Shown one piece after another: positions 16,301-23,098 of a stretch of DNA of 24,595 nucleotides. This stretch comes from Faeciplasma gallinarum (GTDB taxonomy: Bacteria > Bacillota > Clostridia > Oscillospirales > Ruminococcaceae), in the NCBI GenBank assembly GCA_018711085.1, contig DVIR01000064.1, positions 1-24,595 of the forward strand, given 5' to 3'. Each line of letters opens with the position of its first letter. Positions within the stretch are counted from its first letter, which is position 1. The translations under genes were made by a program, and so were the position numbers. The notes under the pieces were generated by a model. That model searched no databases. It saw nothing but the letters and a program-made list of their open reading frames with translations, and had not been told where the DNA came from.

Positions 16301-17829
16301 CAGAGGCTCAGGTAACCGTAAGAGTGTACGGTGACGGTCAGCTTATGTACGAAAAGGACATAGACAACAAAAACGAGTCGTTTGACATAGACCTGAGCAT
16401 AAAGGATGTAAAGCAGCTTCAGCTCTCGGTGTCGGGAAACAACTCAAACGTCTATGTCGATTGGGCGGACGCTAAGCTGATAGGCGCAATAAGAGACATA
16501 AGCAAAGATCCCGAAACAATCGAGGCTTCATACTTTGCCGGAACGGAAACCATAGTTGCAGGTCAGACCTACGAGGCAGAGATAGACTTTAACGGCGTTT
16601 CAACCGAGGCTGTGAACATAGCGGGAATGCTCACTCTTTATAACGCCGACGGCTCTATTAACACCGCTGAGTACGGCGAGCTAAGCATACAAAGAAACGG
16701 CAAGGGCATAATGCGTATAAGCATGGACATACCCTCTGATGCGGAGGTAGGCAGCTATACAAGCTTCATAGCGTGGAACAAAGACACCCTTTCAACCGTG
16801 TGCGATGAGGTCACTGCTTCAAGAGTGACGGGCGACCCCGAAAAGGACAAATATCAGCCCGCTCAGGTTGCCGTGCCTACAGGATACTGGGCGAATATAA
16901 CCGGCGACATGCTCACTAAATCAAACGGCTGGGCAGAGTGGGATGCGCCCCAAACCGTAACAGGATATGAGCTTTACGTCGATGCGGGAACGTATAACGG
17001 CTCATGGATCGAGACGAGCTTTACCGGCTCACGCGTCAAGGTCATAGCCAAAAAGGACGGAAGCAAAGTCGGCGCGAAGATATACATAGACGGCGAGCTT
17101 ATAAGCGAGGTGTCAACGTATGCTGCGCAGGACTCCTATGAAGAGGTCTTTGACTCGGGAGAGCTTGAGTATGCGGAGCACACCATAAGAATTGAGCCTA
17201 CAGGCGTGTTCGGAATAGACTGCGTGCAGTACTACACCGATTTTTCGGACAGCTCTGAGGATCGCAGCGCACTTGTAAGCGCGGTTGAAGAGTATCAGAC
17301 CTTAAACGAGGACGACTACTCAGGCGGATGGGTCAGATTCAGAAGTGCTTTGGAGGATGCTAAGACTATCATAGGCACGCCCGGCTACACCCAGGATGAA
17401 ATAGATGCGGCGGTTGAAGAGCTTAACGAAGCGGCGGGCGAGCTTACAATGTACGCCGAGAGGGACCTGAGCGCCTTAAAAGACGCAATAGTAGGCGCTT
17501 TGGAGGTAGTGTATGACGAGGATGCATCGGACAAGTACGACTTATCGCTTGCCCCCGAGTTTACAGACACCACATTTGCGGCTGTAGACTGCCTGAACAC
17601 AAGGAGAATGCAGCAGGAGGATGTGGATAGCGCGGCGGCTGCTCTTAACACGGCGATAGAGGAGCTTACGTCTTCTCATCCGTCCTCGCCGGACGATAAC
17701 CGGCAATCATCTGACAGCGGATCTATGCCGGTGGCGGCAATCATAGCTTTGGCTGCTGTAGCGGTTGTTCTGGTCGCAGCAATCGCAGCATACTTCGCTG
17801 TAAAAAAGAAAAAGAATAAGGCGCAGTAA
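13390..17829 (+). CDS. Surface-anchored multidomain GH2 glycosidase, probably beta-galactosidase
   Basis: Likely cleaves terminal beta-galactosides outside the cell. Of 1479 residues, the signal peptide is about 1-39. The GH2 jelly-roll and Ig-like domains span about 48-320. The TIM barrel (about 325-610) has WSMGNEQ with acid/base Glu464 and MVSEYS with nucleophile Glu536. Further domains, inferred from sequence character: an Ig-like/GH2 C-terminal domain about 622-725, discoidin-like about 755-890, NPCBM-like about 896-1033, Ig-like about 1045-1150, a carbohydrate-binding-like domain about 1164-1285, and two FIVAR-like repeats about 1290-1435. The C-terminus has one membrane helix (about 1448-1471) and a KKKKNK tail. 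No LPXTG is present. GGAGG lies 14 bases before ATG 13390, a long spacing. Beta-glucuronidase or another GH2 activity is possible. Confidence 0.9.
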   Translation: MKKLKSIFKSKLFKSVLSGVLIASMVAGALPAAALSVNAQTNSEDIMEEFERQEIIFNQDWKFIRQDVEGAQAADFDDTYWYNVGLPHDFSIPYWQEESHYTGYGWYRKTFTVGPEWEGKRLFLDFDGVFHTAELYVNGEYVGTHRGGYTGFEFDITDYVNQGENVVAVRVNNIWDPTLAPRSGEHMFTGGIYRDVNLVVTSPVHVTWYGTFVQTPDVSAEEANVRMQVEVQNDSSSDKNVKVISYVYDADDKEVLSIESSQRTLAAGEMYNFDDTSEMLENPHLWSVDDPYMYKVLTYVYVDGVCVDQFESPLGFRWFEWTSDEGFFLNGEHLWIDGVNAHQDHAGWANAVTTAALKRDVAMIKEAGFNFIRGSHYPHSPAYAEACDEMGILFWSEACFWSTSAWGEGTQNGTSDDYLADGYPTVNSNGEQEAFEQSCMDMLYEMIRINRNHPSIIVWSMGNEQFFGDNHDLKKALISKMAAYAKELDPTRPTAMGGTQRGGYDKLENVDIAGYNGDGAEMPEYQDPGVPNMVSEYSTHTQNRPGEFSAFWGSVMVDENGDPIEYEWRSGQALWCAFHHGSILSRSYGDMGIIDYYRLPLQQWYYYRYRNTGVEPEQSSEGTATRLSIEASDETITDDGTQDTHLIVTVEDDNGTWLNDEIAVTLEVIDGPGIFPTGKTMEFVPGDSMRDGKCAIEFRSYYPGVTTIRASADGLESAEIQITTTGEEGRVEPDISTMYGSFMSGGNVPNPIEEAEPYAYINYYNVPMTASSGTESRLNILDGDLTTEWVADEPGSGQYLRIELEHGGMSLYKAKLSFNGTVYPYTISYKELNLDEPEWKTLVSYDGETIKTRPVEETFYGEYMRFLRIEFTDVPEDEYANLAEIELYGIRSEPDGFKTGYMYLSDLGIPQDAKAQQDAAYDGDTLRVDSTTYQKGIGTAADSDIVFDLEGDAAGYARFRCTVGVDSGTPTEAQVTVRVYGDGQLMYEKDIDNKNESFDIDLSIKDVKQLQLSVSGNNSNVYVDWADAKLIGAIRDISKDPETIEASYFAGTETIVAGQTYEAEIDFNGVSTEAVNIAGMLTLYNADGSINTAEYGELSIQRNGKGIMRISMDIPSDAEVGSYTSFIAWNKDTLSTVCDEVTASRVTGDPEKDKYQPAQVAVPTGYWANITGDMLTKSNGWAEWDAPQTVTGYELYVDAGTYNGSWIETSFTGSRVKVIAKKDGSKVGAKIYIDGELISEVSTYAAQDSYEEVFDSGELEYAEHTIRIEPTGVFGIDCVQYYTDFSDSSEDRSALVSAVEEYQTLNEDDYSGGWVRFRSALEDAKTIIGTPGYTQDEIDAAVEELNEAAGELTMYAERDLSALKDAIVGALEVVYDEDASDKYDLSLAPEFTDTTFAAVDCLNTRRMQQEDVDSAAAALNTAIEELTSSHPSSPDDNRQSSDSGSMPVAAIIALAAVAVVLVAAIAAYFAVKKKKNKAQ

Positions 17830-17834
17830 AACAT

Positions 17835-17872
17835 CCGCCGGCAGAGTATAAAACCCTGCCGGCGGGCTTTTT
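17835..17872 (+). terminator. Rho-independent terminator after the GH2 gene
   Basis: CCGCCGGCAG (17835-17844) pairs perfectly with CTGCCGGCGG (17856-17865), and CTTTTT follows. Confidence 0.92.
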
Positions 17873-17938
17873 GTGCGGTTGCCTGTAAAATTTAACGCGG
17901 ACTTTATATATCGTTTGCCGATAAACCTTCTTTTACTC

Positions 17939-17967
17939 TTGTGTGAAGTGTAATGATATGATACTAT
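17939..17967 (+). promoter_or_regulatory. Possible promoter for the acyltransferase-symporter operon
   Basis: -35 TTGTGT (17939-17944), a 17-bp spacer and -10 TACTAT (17962-17967). The match is moderate, but it is the best in the gap between the GH2 terminator and the acyltransferase start. Confidence 0.5.
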
Positions 17968-17993
17968 ATAAGAAAAAGACATTAAGTTGATAG

Positions 17994-18019
17994 ATGAAAT
18001 GCTTTTGAAAGCGTTTCAT
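17994..18019. promoter_or_regulatory. 26-bp palindrome in the acyltransferase leader
   Basis: ATGAAATGCTTT (17994-18005) and AAAGCGTTTCAT (18008-18019) are inverted copies around TG, with one T:G position. It lies about 20 bases past the predicted transcription start. It may be a repressor operator or an RNA hairpin. Confidence 0.55.
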
Positions 18020-18042
18020 TAAAAGCGGAGCGATGTTTTAAG

Positions 18043-19263
18043 ATGGGAAGTTCCAAAGGGAAAAAACGATGGATGAAGTACCGCCACAGAGTTGTGAGAA
18101 ATATTGCCTATGCGGTGCTGAGTCCCTATGCAAAAATCAAATACGGAATACATGTCGAGCGTTTTAAGGAGCAGGGCAAAAGGCCGTACCTTATTTTGAT
18201 GAACCATCAAACGGCTTTTGACCAGTTCTTTATCGGAATGACCTTTAAAGGCGCGGTTTACTACGTTGCAAGCGAGGATTTGTTTTCAAACGGGTGGGTG
18301 TCGTCTCTTTTGAGGTGGCTTGTGGCGCCAATTCCGATAAAGAAACAGACCGCGGACGTCTCGGCTGTTTTAGCGTGCGCAAGGGTTGCAAAAGAGGGCG
18401 GAACAATAGCCATAGCCCCAGAGGGCAACAGAACCTACAGCGGAAGAACCGGATATATGAATCCGGCGATAGCGTCTTTGGCGATGCATCTTAAATTGCC
18501 GATAGCGCTTGTGCGCATAGAAGGCGGATACGGCGTGCAGCCGAGGTGGAGCGATGTTGTGCGCAAGGGAAGTATGCGCGTCGGCGTTGCAAGGGTAATA
18601 GAGCCGCAGGAATATGAGAAAATGAGCAAGCAGGAGCTTCTTTCCGAGATAGAAACCACCCTTCGGGTGGATGAGGCAAAGGCGGACGGCACGTATAAGT
18701 CTGCGGAGCTTGCACAGTATCTCGAACGCGCGATGTATGTCTGCCCGTACTGCGGATTGTCCGAATTTGAAAGCCGCGGCTGTGAAATAGAGTGTAAAAA
18801 GTGCGGCAGAAAGATCCGTTACGGCACCGACAAGCGGCTGAGCGGCGTGGGGTTTGATTTCCCGTTTGAATTTGTCGGCGGGTGGTACGATTATCAGGAG
18901 GAATTTGTCCGCAAACTTGATCTTGACAAATATATCGACAGCCCGATTTATAAGGACACCGCAAACCTCTCAAGAGTCATAGTTTACAAGCGCAAGGAAC
19001 GGCTTTGCGAAAATGCATCGGTTGAGCTGTACGGCGACAAAATAATCATAAGCGGCGAAGGATTAGAAAAAATGATACTCTCGTTTGACGAGGTGAGCGC
19101 CGTCACTGTCCTCGGACGAAACAAGCTCAACATTTATCACGGCAAGGACCTTTATCAGCTTAAAGGCGGAAAGAGATTTAACGCTCTTAAATATGTGAAC
19201 ATCTACTATTGCAGAAAAGACGTAAGGAAAGGTGATATGAATGGAAAATTTTTGGGACTTTAG
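18043..19263 (+). CDS. PlsC-like acyltransferase with internal zinc ribbon
   Basis: The N-terminal domain (about 1-205) is a lysophospholipid/1-acylglycerol-3-phosphate acyltransferase type, with NHQTAFD (His55 and Asp60 of HX4D) and APEGNRTYSGR around residues 125-135. It would act at the membrane inner face in phospholipid synthesis. PlsC proteins usually end near 240 residues; this one has 406. A zinc ribbon follows: CPYC at 234-237 and CEIECKKC at 247-254. About 150 further residues of mixed strands contain VELYGDKIIISGEGLEKMILSFDEV and might be PH-like. ATG 18043 has only CGGAG 12 bases upstream, and an in-frame ATG at 18073 is an alternative. The 3' end overlaps the symporter gene by 23 bp. 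Family firm; acceptor and role of the extra domains unknown. Confidence 0.85.
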   Translation: MGSSKGKKRWMKYRHRVVRNIAYAVLSPYAKIKYGIHVERFKEQGKRPYLILMNHQTAFDQFFIGMTFKGAVYYVASEDLFSNGWVSSLLRWLVAPIPIKKQTADVSAVLACARVAKEGGTIAIAPEGNRTYSGRTGYMNPAIASLAMHLKLPIALVRIEGGYGVQPRWSDVVRKGSMRVGVARVIEPQEYEKMSKQELLSEIETTLRVDEAKADGTYKSAELAQYLERAMYVCPYCGLSEFESRGCEIECKKCGRKIRYGTDKRLSGVGFDFPFEFVGGWYDYQEEFVRKLDLDKYIDSPIYKDTANLSRVIVYKRKERLCENASVELYGDKIIISGEGLEKMILSFDEVSAVTVLGRNKLNIYHGKDLYQLKGGKRFNALKYVNIYYCRKDVRKGDMNGKFLGL

Positions 19264-20625
19264 TGTTTGGGGGAACTTTAATCTCATTGCCGTTCTGCTT
19301 TTGAGCTTACTTGCGGCAAATGTTTTGAAGAAGTCGATACATTTTCTTCAGCATCCCTGATACCCGCGTCGGTTTTGGGCGGAGGCATTCTCATTTTGGT
19401 GTCGAGCATATATAAGCTTGCCACGGGCGACGAAATGTTCAACACGGAGTTCTTCGGCGGAAACGGCACCACCGACCTCGAGCTTATAACGTATCATACT
19501 CTTGCACTTGGATTTATTGCATCGTCCTTTAAGCCGGCAAGGGGAAAGATGACTAAAAAGCGCACTACGGAGATATTTAATACCGGCGTGACTACGGTTT
19601 CTACATATCTTCTTCAGGGAATATTCGGACTTGCGATATCGATCGTTGCGGCTATGGTTGTCACGGGATTTTTCCCCGCGGCGGGAATACTCCTGCCGTT
19701 CGGATACGGTCAAGGCTCCGGACAGGCTCTGAACTATGGCGGAATATTTGAAAACGATTTCGGATTTGTCGGCGGAAAGAGCTTCGGACTCACCATTGCA
19801 GCTCTCGGATTTTTAAGCGCAAGCATAGGCGGAGTCATTCACCTCAACATTCAAAAAAGGCGCGGAAAGCTGAAAATATGCCATGTGGATGAAAAGGCTA
19901 TCCGCTCCGAGGAAATACAGTCGGACAACGAGATACCCATGCAGGAGAGCATAGACAAGCTCACAATTCAGATTGCGCTTATTGCGGTTGCATACCTGCT
20001 TGCATACCTTTTGATGATGGGACTCGGCGCGCTGATACCGAGCATGAAGTCTGTCATATTCGGATTTAACTTCTTAATAGGCGTTCTGACGGCTACGCTT
20101 ATGAAACTGGCGATGAACCTGCTCAAGAAAGCGAAGATAATCAAAAAAGAGTACACAAACAGCTTCCTCATGACGAGGGCGAGCAACTTCTTCTTTGATA
20201 TAATGGTTGTCGCGGGAATAGCGGCAATACGCTTGAGCATACTCAAGGACTACTGGGGCATCATACTCATAATGGGCGTTGTGGGTCTGGTGATAACATA
20301 CGTGTATAACTACTTTGTCGCCAAAACACTCTTCCCGGAGTATACCGAAGAGCAGTTTTTGACCATGTACGGAATGCTCACCGGAACCGCAAGCACCGGC
20401 GTTATACTTTTGCGCGAGATAGACGGCGAGTTTAAAACTCCCGCGCTGGACAATCTGGTGTATCAAAACTTCCCCGCAATCGTGTTCGGCTTCCCGATGA
20501 TGCTTCTTGCAACCTTAGCTCCCGTAAAGCCGGTTCTGACGCTGATTATACTTATAATCTTCTTTGCTGCCATGAACGTCATACTCTTCAGAAGTAAAAT
20601 ATTTAAGCGGCGAAAAAAGGCGTAA
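19241..20625 (+). CDS. Sodium/glutamate symporter family protein (GltS-like), apparent frameshift
   Basis: A polytopic membrane protein of the GltS family (PF03616), importing glutamate or a related anion with Na+. The natural start is ATG 19241 (MENFWDFSVWGNF), with GGAAAGG 8 bases upstream, overlapping the acyltransferase end. That frame hits TGA at 19358-19360. The family sequence resumes one frame back as SSASLIPASVLGGG and stays open to 20625. Restoring one base near 19351, for example a second G in CAG|CA, gives the continuous FLQASLIPASVLGG. Family motifs include FFGGNGTTDLELITYH and FGYGQGSGQALNYGG. If no base is missing, an internal TTG at 19375 would make a 416-residue protein lacking the first membrane helix. 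The cause may be a sequencing error or a recent mutation. Confidence 0.85.
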
Positions 20626-20653
20626 CCGGCGCTCGGAAATTAAATACCGATGT

Positions 20654-20705
20654 AAAATACCCGTTCGTACACTTAATATCAATGAAAATATCCGTTCGTA
20701 CACTT
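20654..20705. repeat. 21-bp direct repeat duplicating a terminator arm
   Basis: A 21-bp sequence at 20654-20674 recurs at 20685-20705 with one C/T difference; both contain CCGTTCGTACACTT. The second copy contains the 5' arm of the terminator at 20689-20733, so the first copy is a spare 5' arm. Confidence 0.8.
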
Positions 20706-20737
20706 GATTTTATGAGTGTGCGGGCGGATTTTTTTGC
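20689..20737 (+). terminator. Terminator of the acyltransferase-symporter operon
   Basis: ATCCGTTCGTACACT pairs along all 15 positions, with three G:U pairs, with AGTGTGCGGGCGGAT, around a 10-base loop, followed by a run of T. Confidence 0.88.
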
Positions 20738-20838
20738 TTTGTGTGCATGCTTGCACACGCGTGCGCTCGCTTTTGACACTTTCGTTTCCCTGCGCGAAAC
20801 GGATTGTACGCCCGATTGTACAGATGCAAAATTGCCTG

Positions 20839-20866
20839 TTGCATTTTAAAAAATCGCGAGTATTAT
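20839..20866 (+). promoter_or_regulatory. Promoter for the phage packaging operon
   Basis: -35 TTGCAT (20839-20844), a 16-bp spacer and -10 TATTAT (20861-20866). The -35 is one arm of the inverted repeat ATGCAA..TTGCAT (20824-20844). The expected transcription start is near 20873. Confidence 0.7.
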
Positions 20867-20876
20867 AGAAATTAAA

Positions 20877-20888
20877 GAACATATGTTC
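20877..20888. promoter_or_regulatory. LexA (SOS) operator
   Basis: The perfect palindrome GAACATATGTTC matches the Gram-positive LexA/DinR box (GAAC-N4-GTTC, with the favoured ATAT centre). It begins 11 bp after the -10 and lies over the expected start of transcription. Bound LexA would block the promoter, and RecA-stimulated LexA cleavage after DNA damage would free it. Confidence 0.82.
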
Positions 20889-20906
20889 GTCTAAAATCTG
20901 CCTTTT

Positions 20907-20962
20907 CGCAAGCATAAAACTATCGGGTTTCATGCGTGCGTTTTATTTTTGTTTTGTTTTTT
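20907..20962 (+). terminator. Intrinsic terminator inside the phage operon leader
   Basis: CGCAAGCATAAAACT (from 20907) pairs with GGGTTTCATGCGTGCG (to 20940), with two mismatches, around a three- to four-base loop, followed by a T-rich tract with TTTT, TTTTT and TTTTTT runs. It lies between the promoter and the first ribosome binding site, so transcripts must read through it to express the module. Confidence 0.78.
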
Positions 20963-20997
20963 GGCGCATGTGCGCGATCAACAGGGAGGTGTGTTTT

Positions 20998-21363
20998 ATG
21001 ATTGATAAAGAATGTGACGGCGGCAGGTATGTTTGTCAAAGATGCCATGCGGTGTTTGACGAGCCGGCAGTTGTGTCAGACAACCCTACGCATCTTTGCG
21101 GAGTGCTTGAGCGGTGGCAGGCGTGTCCCGACTGCGACTTCACGCATTTTAACAGGGAAAGGCGGTGCGCAATATGCTCCGCAACGCTCGAGTGCAATCC
21201 TGACAAATGTGATTTTGAATTGTGCGACGACTGCAAGAGGGCTGCTCTTGACTTTTTCAGGCTGCTCTTAGGAAAGTGGTTTTCGCGCGAGGAGCTTATG
21301 TACCTGTCGCAGGTATACGGCGCTAACGACCTGTGCGACGGGGTCAGCTTTTGGGACAAATAA
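20998..21363 (+). CDS. Cys-rich zinc-ribbon-like small protein of the phage module
   Basis: A 121-residue protein I do not recognise by family. It has several Cys pairs: CQRC at 13-16, then CPDC, CAIC, and a C-terminal cluster CNPDKCDFELCDDC. These suggest two or more zinc-binding ribbons or knuckles. A helical, charged C-terminal part (RAALDFFRLLLGKWFSREELMYLSQVYG) follows. The start is ATG 20998, with GGGAGGTG (20984-20991) 6-7 bases upstream; an in-frame ATG at 20932 would lie inside the leader terminator hairpin. The terminase small subunit gene starts 23 bp downstream, so both share the LexA-box promoter. A role as a DNA-binding regulator or packaging partner is only inference. Confidence 0.78.
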   Translation: MIDKECDGGRYVCQRCHAVFDEPAVVSDNPTHLCGVLERWQACPDCDFTHFNRERRCAICSATLECNPDKCDFELCDDCKRAALDFFRLLLGKWFSREELMYLSQVYGANDLCDGVSFWDK

Positions 21364-21386
21364 TCGTTTAGGGGGGATGTGTTTGG

Positions 21387-21827
21387 ATGCTTAGTGACAG
21401 CCGGAAAGCAAAGATTTTGCTCGACTACATGCAAAGCCGAAGTTACAGGGCGACCGCCGGAAAATTCGGAGTGTCGCCCGCAACGGTCAGGAAGGTGGTG
21501 AGCGAAAATCCTATATTAAAGGACGTGCTTGAGGCGATGAGGGGAAACGCCCCGCAAAGCTCTCAGATTTATTTGCAGCAAAAGCAGGAGCTGATATACG
21601 GGATAATTAACAAGTGCCTGTCGCTTTTGAACGACGATGAAAAACTTCAATCGGCGACCTTGCCTCAGATAGCGAGTGCAATGTCAACGCTGTTTGAAAA
21701 GTTTGCATTGTCGGGCGACAGCGACGACGATTTTGAAACGGATCCGCTCAGCGAGAGCCTTATGGAGCTTGGCAGGAGCTTAAACGATTCAAAGGCGGAC
21801 GAGCAGTCCGATGAGTACAACACCTGA
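21387..21827 (+). CDS. Phage terminase small subunit-like protein
   Basis: Likely the DNA-recognition subunit of the packaging motor. Of 146 residues, the N-terminus (about 1-40) has a helix-turn-helix pattern, SYRATAGKFGVSPATVRKVVSEN, followed by a helical middle (ELIYGIINKCLSLLNDDEKL) and an acidic tail with DSDDDFETDPLSES. This arrangement is common in TerS-type proteins, and the adjacent large subunit gene supports it. ATG 21387 follows a GGGGGG stretch 10 bases upstream. The sequence is too divergent to name a specific phage family, so the call rests mainly on domain order and neighbours. Confidence 0.78.
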   Translation: MLSDSRKAKILLDYMQSRSYRATAGKFGVSPATVRKVVSENPILKDVLEAMRGNAPQSSQIYLQQKQELIYGIINKCLSLLNDDEKLQSATLPQIASAMSTLFEKFALSGDSDDDFETDPLSESLMELGRSLNDSKADEQSDEYNT

Positions 21828-21862
21828 TAAAGGTGCAACACATGTTAAAAGGAGAGAATCTT

Positions 21863-23074
21863 ATGATAAGCGAAAAGCAAAAAAGAATACTTGCTTTTTC
21901 ATACTCCGACTATGACGCGCTCATATGCGACGGAGCGATTCGCTCCGGAAAGACACGTATAATGACTGTGGCGTTTATCGACTGGGCGATGAGGCAGTTT
22001 TCGGACAAGCGTTTCGGCATATGCGCAAAGACAATAGACTCTGCGATAAAAAACGTGGTTTTGCCCTACATGTCCATGAGCTATGCCAAAAAGAGGTATC
22101 GGATAAAGTGGAGAAAGAGCGAAAAGGTTCTTGAGATATCCCGCAAAGGAGTAAAAAACACCTTTGAAGTGTTCGGCGGCAAGGACGAATCGAGCTTTTC
22201 TTTGATACAGGGAAGAACTTTTTGCGGGGTCATGCTTGACGAGGTAGCGCTCATGCCTAAGTCGTTCGTACTTCAGGCAATAGCAAGATGCTCTGAAGAG
22301 GGTTCAAAGCTTTGGTTCAGCTGCAACCCCGATTCACCCATGCACTGGTTTTACCGCGAGTGGATACTCGGGCATGAGCAAAAGAACGCCTTGTATCTGC
22401 ATTTTTGCTTAGAGGACAACCCGTCGCTTTCCGAAAAGACCATACAAAGGTACAAGAGCATATACTCCGGCACGTTTTACGACAGGTACATACTCGGAAA
22501 GTGGACGGCGGCTCAGGGACTTGTATACGACCTGCCTGAAGAAAGCGTAGTGGATAAATATCCCGATCACGGCGAGTATTACGTTTCCTGCGACTACGGC
22601 ACGATGAACCCGTTTTCTCTGGGGCTGTGGTGCGTAAACGGAGACACGGGATACAGAATCGCCGAGTACTATCATGACGGAAGGGAAAGCGGCGTGCAGC
22701 TCACCGACGAGGAATACTATGACGCCCTCGAGAGGCTGTGCGACGGCTACCAGATAAGAGCGGTTGTTGTTGACCCGTCCGCCGCGTCGTTTATAACCCT
22801 TATAAAAAGGCGCGGGCGGTTTCGGGTCAAGAAGGCCGACAACGACGTCATGAGCGGTATAAGGCTTACCGCGGGCTATTTAAAGAGCGGAAAGCTCAAA
22901 ATATACTGCGGCTGTGAAAACGCCCTCAGGGAGTTTTCTTTGTACCGCTGGGACGACAAGGCGGACAAGGACAAGGTGATAAAGGAAAACGACCACGCCA
23001 TGGACGACATACGGTACTTTTGCAGCACAGTCATGGCAAGGAGAAAGAAAGAATACCGCAGCATTTTTGAATAG
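21863..23074 (+). CDS. Phage terminase large subunit (PBSX/SPP1 type)
   Basis: The ATPase-nuclease motor that cuts concatemeric phage DNA and drives it into the prohead. The 403-residue protein starts at ATG 21863, with AAAGGAGAG 8 bases upstream; an in-frame ATG at 21833 lies before that site. The N-terminal ATPase shows the Walker A-like GAIRSGKT (24-31) and Walker B VMLDE with Asp126 and Glu127. The C-terminal RNase H-like nuclease shows SCDYGT (Asp244), VVVDPS (Asp304) and DHAMDDIRY (Asp377, Asp381, Asp382). All expected acidic residues are present and the length is normal, so it looks intact. It follows the small subunit gene by about 35 bp. Confidence 0.94.
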   Translation: MISEKQKRILAFSYSDYDALICDGAIRSGKTRIMTVAFIDWAMRQFSDKRFGICAKTIDSAIKNVVLPYMSMSYAKKRYRIKWRKSEKVLEISRKGVKNTFEVFGGKDESSFSLIQGRTFCGVMLDEVALMPKSFVLQAIARCSEEGSKLWFSCNPDSPMHWFYREWILGHEQKNALYLHFCLEDNPSLSEKTIQRYKSIYSGTFYDRYILGKWTAAQGLVYDLPEESVVDKYPDHGEYYVSCDYGTMNPFSLGLWCVNGDTGYRIAEYYHDGRESGVQLTDEEYYDALERLCDGYQIRAVVVDPSAASFITLIKRRGRFRVKKADNDVMSGIRLTAGYLKSGKLKIYCGCENALREFSLYRWDDKADKDKVIKENDHAMDDIRYFCSTVMARRKKEYRSIFE

Positions 23075-23098
23075 CTGCAATAAAGAAAGGATGAGAAT

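Larger units (their letters stand above)
20626..20997. other. Junction between host genes and the phage-like module
   Basis: A 370-bp gap dense in signals. In order: a duplicated 21-bp sequence (20654-20705), the symporter operon terminator (20689-20733), the hairpin GTGTGCA-TGCT-TGCACAC (20741-20758), direct repeats GATTGTAC (20802-20809 and 20814-20821), a promoter (20839-20866), a LexA box (20877-20888), a leader terminator (20907-20962), a small hairpin GCGCA-TG-TGCGC (20964-20975) and the ribosome binding site of the zinc-ribbon gene. No integrase or att core is seen. Confidence 0.7.

Noticed and set aside
18006..18019. Catabolite-response (cre) site
   Set aside because: TGAAAGCGTTTCA is one base short of the 14-bp cre consensus; it is better described as part of the larger 26-bp palindrome.
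19339..19360. Programmed -1 frameshift in the symporter gene
   Set aside because: No X-XXY-YYZ slippery heptamer in the correct frame and no obvious downstream pseudoknot.
20932..20997. Upstream ATG start for the zinc-ribbon gene
   Set aside because: It lies within the leader terminator hairpin and has no ribosome binding site, while ATG 20998 has GGGAGGTG at good spacing.
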